In this document: in pieces, positions 27,052-38,022 of the stretch
Position numbering within the stretch: position 1 is the stretch's first letter
How the letters are laid out: each line of letters starts with the position of its first letter
Source of the DNA: an uncultured Tateyamaria sp.
GTDB taxonomy: Bacteria; Pseudomonadota; Alphaproteobacteria; Rhodobacterales; Rhodobacteraceae
Length of the DNA: 64,000 nucleotides
Assembly: GCF_947494755.1 (NCBI RefSeq)
Contig: NZ_CANLVZ010000005.1
Location: 209,258-273,257, forward strand
Direction: 5' to 3'
The notes under the pieces: generated by a model
Database searches by the model: none
Seen by the model: the letters and a program-made list of their open reading frames with translations, nothing else
What the model was told of the DNA's origin: nothing
Position numbers and translations under genes: made by a program

Positions 27052-27507
27052 TCAGGTGGGCAGGGGGCCATCCCGTTTGAGTTGGTCCATGACGATCTGG
27101 CTGTGCACCCGCGACACCGCCGGATGGGGCAGCAGCACGTCATGGATAAGGGTGTTTAACGCGCTTAGGTCGGCGCAGTACACCCGCAACAGGTAGTCCG
27201 CATCGCCCGTCATGGTCCAGGCACTTGTGATCTGGGCCTGCGTGTTCAAAAGCCGGGCAAAACTGGCCGAATGTTCGGGGCCGTGGGTGCTGAGGTGGAC
27301 CTGAACAAAGCCCTGCACGCTCAATCCCAGGGCCTCGGGGTTCAGCCGTGCGACATAGCCCTCGATGTAACCTGCCGCCTCGAGGCGCTGCCTGCGCCGT
27401 CCGGCCTGGCTGGGCGACAGGTTCAGCACATCGCCGAGGTCCTGTGCGGTCAGGTGCGCATTCTTTTGCAGTGCAGCCAAAAGACGGGTGTCAATCGAAT
27501 CGAGCAT
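27052..27507 (-). CDS. Lrp/AsnC-family transcriptional regulator
   Basis: A 151-residue regulator. An N-terminal winged helix (LDSIDTRLLAALQKNAHLTAQDLGDVLNLS...) is followed by an effector-binding RAM domain (GDADYLLRVYCADLSALNTLIHDVLLPHPAV). Divergent from hppD with a 136-base gap containing two small palindromes, so it probably controls hppD in response to an amino acid such as tyrosine or phenylalanine (inference). Confidence 0.88.
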   Translation of the reverse strand: MLDSIDTRLLAALQKNAHLTAQDLGDVLNLSPSQAGRRRQRLEAAGYIEGYVARLNPEALGLSVQGFVQVHLSTHGPEHSASFARLLNTQAQITSAWTMTGDADYLLRVYCADLSALNTLIHDVLLPHPAVSRVHSQIVMDQLKRDGPLPT

Positions 27508-27529
27508 ATGCGGGCTTTCTGTACGGATC

Positions 27530-27553
27530 GCATAAACTATGCGGAATATCCGC
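27530..27553. promoter_or_regulatory. Two abutting palindromes, candidate Lrp-type operator
   Basis: GCATA AAC TATGC (27530-27542) and GCGGA ATA TCCGC (27541-27553): two perfect 5-3-5 inverted repeats sharing two bases, centred 11 bases apart (about one helical turn), in the gap between the Lrp-type gene and hppD. They lie 22 bases from the regulator start. Confidence 0.5.
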
Positions 27554-27643
27554 GCCCTGTGAAAGCGGCGTGCGGTCATTTGCGCAGAATTCACAGTGAC
27601 GAAGGCGTATATTCCGATCAAACATACTGTCAGGAGGTCACCC

Positions 27644-28738
27644 ATGGGTCCGTTCCCGCACAATGCCCCGAAATCGCAGATCACCGAGGCCAACCCCATG
27701 GGCACCGATGGTTTTGAATTTGTCGAATTTGCCAGTGCCGATCCGGACGCCCTGCGCATCTTGTTTGAGCGTATGGGCTATCAAAAGGTGGCCAAACACA
27801 AGGCCATGGACATTGAGCTGTGGCAGCAGGGTGATATCACCTACGTGCTGAATGCCGAAGCTGGCAGTTTCGGGGCCCGCTTTGTCGAAGAACACGGGCC
27901 ATGCGCCCCGTCAATGGGCTGGCGGGTTGTGGATGCAGGCGCTGCGTTCAAACGGGCGGTGGATCTGGGCGCGAAACCCTATGAGGGGGCTGGCAAGGTG
28001 CTTGATGTGCCCGCGATCTACGGGATCGGCGGCAGCTTGATCTATTTCGTGGACCAGTACTACGATACGTCTCCCTATAACGGCGAATACGAATGGCTGG
28101 CGCCATCCAAGCCGCGCGGCGTGGGGTTCTTTTACCTCGATCACCTGACGCACAACGTCCACAAGGGCAACATGGACAGGTGGTTCAGCTACTACCGCGA
28201 CCTGTTCAACTTCAAGGAAATCCGGTTCTTCGATATCGAGGGCAAGTTCACCGGCCTGTTCAGCCGCGCGTTGACGTCCCCGTGTGGGCGCATCCGCATT
28301 CCGATCAACGAGGACCGGGGCGAGACGGGGCAGATCGTGGCCTACCTCAAGAAGTACAATGGCGAGGGTATTCAACACATCGCGGTGGGCTCTGATGACC
28401 TGTATGACAGCACTGACATCATCGCCGAAAACGGGCTGAAGTTCATGCCCGGCCCCCCGGATGCGTATTACAACCTGAGCCATGACCGCGTTGTGGGGCA
28501 TGACGAGCCGATTGAACGGATGAAAAAGCACGGCATCCTGATCGACGGCGAAGGGGTTGTGGATGGGGGCGAGACCAAGATCCTGCTCCAGATATTCTCC
28601 AAAACGGTGATTGGCCCGATCTTTTTCGAGTTCATCCAGCGCAAGGGCGATGACGGCTTTGGCGAGGGCAACTTCAAGGCGCTGTTCGAAAGCATCGAAC
28701 AAGAGCAGATCAACAGCGGTGAATTGTCAGCCAGCTAG
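27644..28738 (+). CDS. hppD: 4-hydroxyphenylpyruvate dioxygenase
   Basis: A 364-residue iron(II) dioxygenase that turns 4-hydroxyphenylpyruvate into homogentisate in tyrosine breakdown. The three iron ligands sit in LDHLTHNV, GIQHIAVG and FFEFIQRKGD, and the family tail motif GEGNFKALFESIE follows. Start set by AGGAGG before the ATG at 27644. No other homogentisate-pathway gene is adjacent. Its stop comes 3 bases from the stop of the convergent gene. Confidence 0.95.
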   Translation: MGPFPHNAPKSQITEANPMGTDGFEFVEFASADPDALRILFERMGYQKVAKHKAMDIELWQQGDITYVLNAEAGSFGARFVEEHGPCAPSMGWRVVDAGAAFKRAVDLGAKPYEGAGKVLDVPAIYGIGGSLIYFVDQYYDTSPYNGEYEWLAPSKPRGVGFFYLDHLTHNVHKGNMDRWFSYYRDLFNFKEIRFFDIEGKFTGLFSRALTSPCGRIRIPINEDRGETGQIVAYLKKYNGEGIQHIAVGSDDLYDSTDIIAENGLKFMPGPPDAYYNLSHDRVVGHDEPIERMKKHGILIDGEGVVDGGETKILLQIFSKTVIGPIFFEFIQRKGDDGFGEGNFKALFESIEQEQINSGELSAS

Positions 28739-28741
28739 GGC

Positions 28742-31255
<2,514 letters not shown>

Positions 31256-31436
31256 ATCGGATGTGTACCAACTATGCGGCGTAGAGTGAATGCGACCTGC
31301 GTTCATAAATAGAATAAAGCAGGAGTTTGCCCATGCAAAGCAAAAGCCCGTTAAAGGACGCGCTAAGCTTGCATGATGCCGAGCGGTGGCGCATATTTTC
31401 TGCCCACCACATCCATGGATTTTGAGGAATTACACC

Positions 31437-32111
31437 GTGAAATCAATCCTTTTGAGCGTGATGATCATGTGTTTCACGACCCTGACGGTGCGGGCGGAAA
31501 CGCCACCGCCTTTTGTGTCCGTGACGGGGGAAGGGACAGTGACGGTCGTACCGGACATGGCCGTGATTTCCTTGGGTGTCTCTCATCAGGACAAGACGGC
31601 CAAGGCAGCGATGGACGCGGTCAGCGCCGATGCGCGGGCCTTGCTGGCCCGATTGGCGGAACTGGGCATAGCGGCGCGGGATGTGCAGACGGATCAGCTG
31701 AACGTGTCGCCTGTGTGGGAGCAGGTGGACAACGCCCGTCGCGTCGTCGGGTTTGCCGCGTCCACAGGCGTGTCGGTTCGGGTGCGCGCATTGGATGATC
31801 TGGGCCTCATCCTCGATGAGGCTTTGGCGGCGGGAGCCAATACATTCAATGGGTTGCAGTTCGACCTTGCAGAACGGCGCGAAGCCGAAGCAGAGGCCCG
31901 CGAGGCGGCGGTGCGCGACGCGATTGCCCGCGCAAACGAAATGGCAGGCGCTGCGAACCTCGCCCTTGGTCCTGTGCGCAGCATGGTCGAGCAGGGCAGT
32001 GGTGGCGCGCCTCAGATGATGTCGATGGCGCGATCCGAAGGTGTGCCCGTTGCGGTGGGTGAGTTGTCGGTGTCGGCGCGTGTGGCCGTGACTTTTGACC
32101 TGACCCAATGA
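31437..32111 (+). CDS. SIMPL-domain (DUF541) secreted protein
   Basis: A 224-residue protein with a signal peptide (SILLSVMIMCFTTLTVRA|ET) and a SIMPL/DUF541 domain (FVSVTGEGTVTVVPDMAVISLGV..., VGFAASTGVSVRVRALDDLG). Such proteins lie in the periplasm or outer membrane; some are linked to oxidative-stress tolerance. GTG at 31437 chosen because GAGGAA lies 7 bases upstream and gives a proper signal peptide; an ATG at 31386 has neither. The gap 31256-31436 before it shows no clear feature. Confidence 0.85.
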   Translation: MKSILLSVMIMCFTTLTVRAETPPPFVSVTGEGTVTVVPDMAVISLGVSHQDKTAKAAMDAVSADARALLARLAELGIAARDVQTDQLNVSPVWEQVDNARRVVGFAASTGVSVRVRALDDLGLILDEALAAGANTFNGLQFDLAERREAEAEAREAAVRDAIARANEMAGAANLALGPVRSMVEQGSGGAPQMMSMARSEGVPVAVGELSVSARVAVTFDLTQ

Positions 32112-32143
32112 TTTAGATGCCGCTTGCGCGACGATATTTTTGA

Positions 32144-32196
32144 GGGGGCGCTGCCCCCGGCCTTCGGCCTCCCCCGCGGTATTTTTGGTCAAAAGA
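32144..32196 (+). repeat. Intergenic repeat element, copy B
   Basis: GGGGGC GCT GCCCCC hairpin (32144-32158), a second small hairpin GGCC/GGCC, then CCCCCGCGGTATTTTTGG and TCAAAAGA. The best-formed of four copies in the window (see 13240, 49833, 61370). Confidence 0.65.
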
Positions 32197-32209
32197 CGGG
32201 GAAAGGTAA

Positions 32210-32228
32210 GGCGGAGGTGGCCTCCGCC
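32210..32228 (-). terminator. Hairpin after metY
   Basis: GGCGGAGG/CCTCCGCC, 8 bp with a 3-base loop, 11 bases past the metY stop and followed on the minus strand by TTACCTTT. The same design (GGCGCAGG/CCTGCGCC, TTAC) follows hisH at 49897-49915. Confidence 0.55.
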
Positions 32229-32238
32229 CCCTCCGGTT

Positions 32239-33531
32239 TTAGCTGACCGCTTTGCTGAGTGCCTGATCGAGATCGGCGATCAAGTCGTCCGCATCTTCGA
32301 TCCCGATGGAGACCCGCACCACTTCGGGGGCCGCTCCGGCGGCGCGCTGTTGTTCTGCCGTCAACTGGCGGTGCGTGGTCGACGCCGAGTGGATGATCAG
32401 CGAGCGTGCATCGCCGAGGTTCGCCACGTGGCTGAAGATTTCCAGCGCGTTCACCAGCTTGACGCAGGCGTCGTAACCGCCCTTGACCGCGAAGGTGAAC
32501 AGACCCCCTGCACCGCGCGGACAGATCTTGGCCACCCGGTCGAAATAGGGCGAGGATTCCAGCCCTGCATAGGTGACGTAGTCCACCCTGTCATCTGCTT
32601 CGAGCCATTGCGCGATCTTGGTCGCGTTCTCGATATGCCGGTCCATGCGCAAGGACAGCGTTTCGGTGCCCATCAGCGTGTAGTGCGCGGCCTGAGGGTT
32701 CATCGTCATGCCCAGATCGCGCAAGCCAATGGCGATGCCGTGGAAGGTGAAGGCGAGGGGGCCGAACGTCTCGTGGAACTTCATCCCGTGATAGGCGGGT
32801 TCGGGCGCGCTGAGTGAGGGGAACTTGTCATTCGCGGACCAGTCGAACTTGCCCGAGTCCACGACGCAGCCCCCTGTGACCGTGCCGTTGCCGGTAAGGT
32901 ATTTGGTGGTCGAGTGGACGACCAGCGTGGCCCCGTGTTCGATGGGACGGCACAGGTAGGGTGTCGCCGTGGTGTTATCCACGATCAGCGGGATTTCAGC
33001 CGCATCCGAGATGGCCGAGATCGCATCGAGGTCGGTGATATAGCCGCCCGGATTGGCGATGGATTCACAGAACACAGCCCGTGTGTTGTCATCGATGGCC
33101 GCCTTGACCGCATCCACATCGTCGAAGTCGACGAATGTGGCCTCCCACCCGAAGCGCTTGATGGTCTGGCTGAACTGGGTCACCGTGCCGCCGTAAAGGC
33201 GTGTCGAGACGACCACGTTCTTGCCCGGGCTCATCAGCGGGAACAGCGCCATGAGCTGTGCGGCGTGCCCCGATGAGCAGCAAACCCCGCCCGCGCCCCC
33301 CTCGAGGGTGGCGATCCGTTCCTGCAGGACCGCCACGGTGGGATTGGTCAGGCGCGAATAGATGTAGCCGACCTCTTGCAGGTTAAAGAGGGCGGCGGCG
33401 TGCTCGGCGTCGCGAAACACGTAAGCCGTGGACTGATAGATCGGCGTTTGCCGCGCCCCCGTGGCCGGGTCGGGCCGTGCGCCTGCATGGATCTGGAGGG
33501 TGTCAAAGCCGTATGTGGGTCCGTCGGTCAT
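32239..33531 (-). CDS. metY: O-acetylhomoserine sulfhydrylase
   Basis: A 430-residue PLP enzyme of the Cys/Met-metabolism family that makes homocysteine from O-acetylhomoserine and sulfide. The PLP lysine is in HSTTKYLTGNG (about residue 207). Other marks are SRLTNPTVAVLQERIATLEGG and the C-terminal HSASTTHRQL...VRVSIGIED. The length and VTGG element favour MetY over cystathionine gamma-synthase. I looked for a SAM riboswitch in 33532-33617 and did not recognise one. Confidence 0.9.
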   Translation of the reverse strand: MTDGPTYGFDTLQIHAGARPDPATGARQTPIYQSTAYVFRDAEHAAALFNLQEVGYIYSRLTNPTVAVLQERIATLEGGAGGVCCSSGHAAQLMALFPLMSPGKNVVVSTRLYGGTVTQFSQTIKRFGWEATFVDFDDVDAVKAAIDDNTRAVFCESIANPGGYITDLDAISAISDAAEIPLIVDNTTATPYLCRPIEHGATLVVHSTTKYLTGNGTVTGGCVVDSGKFDWSANDKFPSLSAPEPAYHGMKFHETFGPLAFTFHGIAIGLRDLGMTMNPQAAHYTLMGTETLSLRMDRHIENATKIAQWLEADDRVDYVTYAGLESSPYFDRVAKICPRGAGGLFTFAVKGGYDACVKLVNALEIFSHVANLGDARSLIIHSASTTHRQLTAEQQRAAGAAPEVVRVSIGIEDADDLIADLDQALSKAVS

Positions 33532-33617
33532 GGGTCAGGTGTCCTTGCTGCCTGGGCGATCTGTCGGCACCATGGATAGGCAAGCGCGCCGGCAGGGGCA
33601 AGGGTGCCTTGACCGAG

Positions 33618-34043
33618 TCAGGCACCGACCACGGCAAAGCGCTGATAGACCTCTGGAAAGGCTGCGACCTGATAATCGATCATCTCGATCACCGGAAACA
33701 GCTGGCCTGCGTCCTGAAACAGCGCATAGCGCACCTGGCTTATGCGCAGGCAAACCCCGTGCGCATCAAAGTGGTCCCATTCGACCCACACATTGGAATA
33801 GCCCTGGGCGGGCATGCCTTGCGCCACGATCCGCGGCGTGACCCGCACCACACCCGCCGCGCGTATCGTGTCCCGATAAAGCGCGAGGCCCTGCACCAGC
33901 GTCCCGGATGATCCAAAGACCGACAGGTGATCGCCCGCATAGAACGGCACGGGATAGCAAAGATGCTCCGAAACGTCGGCCAGCCGGTCTTCGTTGAAGG
34001 CATGGGCGAGGTTGGCGAGAAACTTGGCGTTAATGTTGGACAT
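33618..34043 (-). CDS. NTF2/SnoaL-like small protein
   Basis: A 141-residue protein (MSNINAKFLANLAHAFNEDRL...) with the pattern of the NTF2-like cone fold: N-terminal helices, then strands such as YPVPFYAG, SNVWVEWDHFDAHGVCLRISQVRYALF. No catalytic set can be named. The gap 34044-34181 after its start shows nothing clear apart from an AT-rich stretch that may be a promoter. Family assignment is by pattern only. Confidence 0.6.
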   Translation of the reverse strand: MSNINAKFLANLAHAFNEDRLADVSEHLCYPVPFYAGDHLSVFGSSGTLVQGLALYRDTIRAAGVVRVTPRIVAQGMPAQGYSNVWVEWDHFDAHGVCLRISQVRYALFQDAGQLFPVIEMIDYQVAAFPEVYQRFAVVGA

Positions 34044-34181
34044 GGCGCGGTCCGATCAAGACGATGTGCAGTTTATTTGACTGATTGGTCAATTAACACT
34101 TTTGCGCGAAATGTCAGCGCGCAAATCCAACCTGCCGTTGTGCCATTTCGCCGCGCACAAAAACGCAGAGCGGTCATGCGT

Positions 34182-35198
34182 CTAGCGCATCCAGAATCCG
34201 TTGGACTTGATCCGGTTGCGGATCGCCTGTTCGCGCCGTGGCATGTCGTTCTGATCAAACAGTGCCCGCACCTTGGCCCCGCGCCCTTGAAACACCATCC
34301 GTTTGATGGGGTCGTAAGATTTCAGCACCTTCTTGATCTTGTTGGGGGCCGCCACGCTTTCCAGCGCCGCAATCACCGCGTCGCTTTCGCGGGCATAAAG
34401 CATGGGCAGCAACCGGTAATGGCACGAGACCGGCCCGTCGAGATAGTCATGCACCGCGCTGTCGCGCCCCCCGCCAAAGCTGTGGATCACCAGCGGCAAG
34501 GCCACCTGATCCAGCCATGGATCAAGTGTCTGACACACCAGTTCCTTGGGTGGGTTGTCCCGGATGCGCAGCGCGTATTCGAGGAACCGTTCCCCGAAGG
34601 CATGTGGGCAGGCCCCAAAGAAGAAGCCCGCGTTGAAATAAAGGTAGCGTGCCCAGTATTCGTCCGGTTCGGCCAGATCGAGGCTGCTTTCGAAGTCGAG
34701 GCCAAAGGCATCATAAAGCGATTTCCACGTTTCGGTGTAACCAGGGCCGTAAAGCTCGATCTCGGGCCATGTTCCTGTGCGCCGCAGCGAGGCCGAGGGC
34801 GTGTCAAAGTCGAAGGGTACTGCGCCCAGATCGCCGGTGATCAGCGTGTCGCTGTCAAAGAACACGAAGGGTTCGCCCTTGGGCAGGGCCGTCAGCATCT
34901 CGATCTTGTTGCCATAGGCATAGGCGTGGCCAAAATGCGCGCTTTCGAAGGGGATGATTTCAGCCCCCAAGTCGGTCAGCGCGTCGCGCAAGTCTTGCGG
35001 CGCGATGCGTGGGTCATTGGGCCAGAGGGGGCCGGTTTGCGGCTCTGCAATCAGCACGCGGCCCTGAAATGTGGGCGCATTGGCCCGCAGCGAGGCCACG
35101 AACAACAGCGCTTCGTATCCGAGCCGCCCGTTTTGCCCTACAAGGGCGACGTTAAACGGTTTCGGGGCCTTGGATTCTTTTGTCGATTTGCGTGCCAT
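34182..35198 (-). CDS. Uncharacterised protein, glycosyltransferase-A-like
   Basis: A 338-residue soluble protein. Residues ~15-30 (FNVALVGQNGRLGYEALLFVASL) look like the first strand-helix of a nucleotide-sugar fold. FVFFDSDTLITGD at about residue 110 has a DxD metal motif as in GT-A glycosyltransferases, and YLYFNAGFFFGACP follows. The basic C-terminal 70 residues are less typical. No other polysaccharide gene is next to it. I call it glycosyltransferase-like by inference; donor and acceptor are unknown. Confidence 0.55.
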   Translation of the reverse strand: MARKSTKESKAPKPFNVALVGQNGRLGYEALLFVASLRANAPTFQGRVLIAEPQTGPLWPNDPRIAPQDLRDALTDLGAEIIPFESAHFGHAYAYGNKIEMLTALPKGEPFVFFDSDTLITGDLGAVPFDFDTPSASLRRTGTWPEIELYGPGYTETWKSLYDAFGLDFESSLDLAEPDEYWARYLYFNAGFFFGACPHAFGERFLEYALRIRDNPPKELVCQTLDPWLDQVALPLVIHSFGGGRDSAVHDYLDGPVSCHYRLLPMLYARESDAVIAALESVAAPNKIKKVLKSYDPIKRMVFQGRGAKVRALFDQNDMPRREQAIRNRIKSNGFWMR

Positions 35199-35318
35199 AT
35201 GCCTGCGATATGCTCAGATCAGGTGGGCAGGGTTGGCCCCGCCATTTGCCCGAGTATAGGCCGACCAGACCGCCCGCGCCAAGACAGGTATCTGCAATCA
35301 ATGCGGGTGATGCGCAAT

Positions 35319-35582
35319 TCACTCAGGCGGCGGGTTCAGCACGTCATAGAGCTTTTGCAAGAGGCTCAGCACCAGAAACGCGCCAACGGCCCAGATCAGC
35401 AACTCGAACGGTGCGAAATCCGTGCCGCGCAGCCACTGACCCAAAAGGCTGCCTTGCGGGCGCAGCGCCTCAATCCCGAACAGCCCGTCGCGCGGCCAGA
35501 GCGAAAACGTCCAGAACCGTGACAGGTAAAACAGGATAGCCGCGACCGATGCGGCAAGGGTCAGCCAGAAGATCCGCTTCAT
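35319..35582 (-). CDS. Small two-helix membrane protein of redox cluster
   Basis: An 87-residue protein with one N-terminal membrane helix (FWLTLAASVAAILFYLSRFW), a loop of about 35 residues (WPRDGLFGIEALRPQGSLLG) and a second helix (FELLIWAVGAFLVLSLLQKLY). Unknown family. Its ATG overlaps the end of the upstream gene by four bases, so it is the last cistron of the Rieske/ferric-reductase-like operon. Confidence 0.7.
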   Translation of the reverse strand: MKRIFWLTLAASVAAILFYLSRFWTFSLWPRDGLFGIEALRPQGSLLGQWLRGTDFAPFELLIWAVGAFLVLSLLQKLYDVLNPPPE

Positions 35583-36334
35583 TCGCTCAACTCGATTGTG
35601 TCGGTGTCGATTTCCCAGACCAAAAGGTCTCCGCGCCGGGTCAATTCGCCCTCCGCAGTGATGTATTGGGCCACGAAATCATAGGCTTCTCGGGGCAGTC
35701 GGGTGCCGCCGGGGCCGGTGACCAGCAGGAACTCCTCGCCCAGAACCGGTTGGGATGAGACGAAGATCGGCGGCACATCCCCAAGCAGGCACAGGTTGGC
35801 GCAGGCCTTGTGCGCAAGTCCACGACCCGGGCGCATCGCCCCTGCCAGACACTTGCCGTCACAAATCTCGCCGGTCAGTTGCCAGCGCCCTTGGGGTTCG
35901 ACGGCGATCTCGGGGGCTTCACCTTCGGCGGCCTGCAGGCCATTGCGCCCACCACGCACCTGCATCATGTAAAGATCGCCACGTTCCAGAACGACGCCGG
36001 ATACCTGGGCTAACTGGCCGTTCAAAGGCATCGCCCGTCCATCCACGCCGGACTTGCCGCCCGCCGTCATCATGAAACTGTCGCCCGGTTTGATCCGGTC
36101 ATTGCCCTCGACCACATGGATGACGGGGTAGGGAGTCATCTCGACCACGCCCACCACCGTCTGGCGGCCATAGTCAAAGCGGAAGGCACCGGGGCCGGGA
36201 TCATCCTGCGCCGCGCCCATCAGGAAGCCTGCACCGGCAAGCCCTGCAATCAGCAATACGCACGCGCTCAGCAGGAAGGTCCGCAACGGGCCGGGGGCTG
36301 GCAGGTAGCCGACGAAAAAGGGTTTCTCGCTCAT
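35579..36334 (-). CDS. Membrane-anchored protein with Cys/His motif
   Basis: A 251-residue protein: one N-terminal membrane helix (FLLSACVLLIAGLAGAGFLMG), then a probably periplasmic domain. At about residues 151-190 it holds the motif CDGKCLAGAMRPGRGLAHKA followed by CANLCLLGDVPPIF. Four cysteines and one histidine in this spacing look like a metal or cluster site, or disulfides. I recall similar motifs in unassigned proteins but know no function. Start at 36334 (MSEKPFFVGYLPAPG) overlaps the Rieske gene stop by four bases. Confidence 0.75.
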   Translation of the reverse strand: MSEKPFFVGYLPAPGPLRTFLLSACVLLIAGLAGAGFLMGAAQDDPGPGAFRFDYGRQTVVGVVEMTPYPVIHVVEGNDRIKPGDSFMMTAGGKSGVDGRAMPLNGQLAQVSGVVLERGDLYMMQVRGGRNGLQAAEGEAPEIAVEPQGRWQLTGEICDGKCLAGAMRPGRGLAHKACANLCLLGDVPPIFVSSQPVLGEEFLLVTGPGGTRLPREAYDFVAQYITAEGELTRRGDLLVWEIDTDTIELSE

Positions 36335-37404
36335 GCGGGTTCTCCCTCTGGTGTTGGTTCCGTCGCGGCCCCGGGCAGTGGCACCGGGTCCACATAGGTG
36401 CCGGGTGGATTCGCGTCCGGGTGGACCTCGACCATGTCCCCGACAAGGCGCAGCCGATAGGTGGGCACCATTTCGGTAAACGGCGCGGGCGAGCGGCCCG
36501 AGCGGACATCGTATTGGAACCCGTGCCAGGGGCACGTCACAAGGCAGTCGATGATCTTGCCCTCGCCAAGGGGCCCGTTCTGGTGGGCGCAGGCATTGGC
36601 GATGGCTGAAAGCTGCCCCTCCATCAGAAAGATTGCAACGCGGTCGCCATTGGCCAGCCGCTTGATCTTGGCAAACCCTTCGCGAAAGCTGGAGGCGGGG
36701 CCGACCTTGACCCATGCACCATCCTTGGACACCGGGTCATTCCGCTCGGACCACCACGCTGCCAGATGCAGCACGATCACGGCTGCGGCCCCGGCCATGA
36801 ACATGACCGTAAAGACGTGGTTTTGCTGTTCTTGCAGGATGCCAAGCGAGATATGCGCAGCAACCGAGAAATAGGCGGCATAGATCAGATAATGCAGTCG
36901 CTTCCACACGGGCGGTGTCAGGAATTTCAGCCAAAAGTCGTGGCTCGTGGCCGCGAGGATCATCAGACAGATCAGTGCAAAAATCCCAAAGAGTTCAAAG
37001 GGAAAGCCCGCAATCTGGCCAAAGCTGGAATTTGCATAAAGCAGGCCGACGTATTTGTCCGAGCTGGAAAAGTTGAAGTACCAGTTGAGGATGTAACCAG
37101 AATGCGTGATGGCCACAAAGGTCGTCATCACCCCGAAATGACGCCGGTTATACAGCAGTGGCAGGAACCGTTTATCAAGTCGCGCGGCAGGGCCGATGCA
37201 CAGGATCACCGTCAGCATCATGAAGGCGCAGGCTCCAAAGGCGCGCGCGTTGTGGATTTGCGGATCGACCGCGCGTTCATGGTCCAGCGCCTCGGGCGAC
37301 ACATACAAAAAGAGCCACAGAAAGGCGGCCACTGCGGCCAGCATCACAGCATCATAGATCCACTTGTTCGGGTTCCATTGAACCGGCGTGTACTTGACGC
37401 TCAT
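36331..37404 (-). CDS. Ferric-reductase-like membrane protein fused to Rieske domain
   Basis: A 357-residue protein. The first ~220 residues have six or so membrane helices with histidines typical of ferric-reductase-like haem domains (HFGVMTTFVAITHSGYILNW, KRLHYLIYAAYFSVAAHISLG). The C-terminal Rieske [2Fe-2S] domain has CAHQNGPLGEGKIIDCLVTC then PWHGF, i.e. C-x-H at ~273 and C-x2-H at ~293. It should pass electrons between membrane haem and the Rieske cluster; partners unknown. Start at 37404 (MSVKYTPVQWNPNKW) overlaps the upstream gene by four bases. Confidence 0.85.
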   Translation of the reverse strand: MSVKYTPVQWNPNKWIYDAVMLAAVAAFLWLFLYVSPEALDHERAVDPQIHNARAFGACAFMMLTVILCIGPAARLDKRFLPLLYNRRHFGVMTTFVAITHSGYILNWYFNFSSSDKYVGLLYANSSFGQIAGFPFELFGIFALICLMILAATSHDFWLKFLTPPVWKRLHYLIYAAYFSVAAHISLGILQEQQNHVFTVMFMAGAAAVIVLHLAAWWSERNDPVSKDGAWVKVGPASSFREGFAKIKRLANGDRVAIFLMEGQLSAIANACAHQNGPLGEGKIIDCLVTCPWHGFQYDVRSGRSPAPFTEMVPTYRLRLVGDMVEVHPDANPPGTYVDPVPLPGAATEPTPEGEPA

Positions 37405-37772
37405 TTGCTGGCCCCTTCGCTCAGTTGGACGGGGGTGATGTCTTCGGGCCATGTCTGACGCACCGACAGGCCGGTGATGACGATGACCACGATCCCGATG
37501 CTCATCGCGATGACGGCGAGGCCGTAGCCCTTGCGCACCGGGCGGTAGCGATCAGCCCATGCGGCGCGCTCGGTTTCGATCTGCCACCAGCGCCACAACA
37601 CGATGGGCCAGATCAGCAGCACACCGGGAATCAGCAGCGGGCGAAAGATGTAGGCCCCGCGCGCGTCTTCATCTATGCGATCAATGCCGATGGTGATGAA
37701 CAACAGCGCCACAAGTGCCCCGATGATCCCCCATGTCTGCATGCCCATCACAAGGGCCTGTGCCACGTCCAT
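37401..37772 (-). CDS. Small membrane protein heading the Rieske cluster
   Basis: A 123-residue protein with three hydrophobic helices (TWGIIGALVALLFITIGIDRI, LLIPGVLLIWPIVLWRWW, GLAVIAMSIGIVVIVITGL). Unknown family. The start at 37772 (MDVAQALVMG) has AAGGA upstream; the frame reaches 37859. First of four overlapping minus-strand genes. The 250-base gap to the next gene (37773-38022) holds the promoters of both operons; I cannot place them with confidence. Confidence 0.7.
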   Translation of the reverse strand: MDVAQALVMGMQTWGIIGALVALLFITIGIDRIDEDARGAYIFRPLLIPGVLLIWPIVLWRWWQIETERAAWADRYRPVRKGYGLAVIAMSIGIVVIVITGLSVRQTWPEDITPVQLSEGASK

Positions 37773-38022
37773 TCGGTCATTTCCTTGCAGTTTGGTGTCC
37801 GACTTGACGTTGACCTTAACAAGGGTAAGCAACCGGACCCAACCCCAAATAAGTCGCACGTGGCTGACACAGCGGGAATGTGATCAATTCCCTGTCACTC
37901 TGTGCCGGTTCCTGCATTGAATTCGCAAGAATGTGGAAATTGGACTGTAAGATCAGGCCGCATTGGGTCTATGACTCGTCGTATCTTTTGCCAAATACTT
38001 GGGCACAACAGGGAGAACTGAA

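Noticed and set aside
33532..33617. Possible SAM riboswitch before metY
   Set aside because: I could not find the conserved blocks of SAM-II or other SAM aptamers in the 86 bases.
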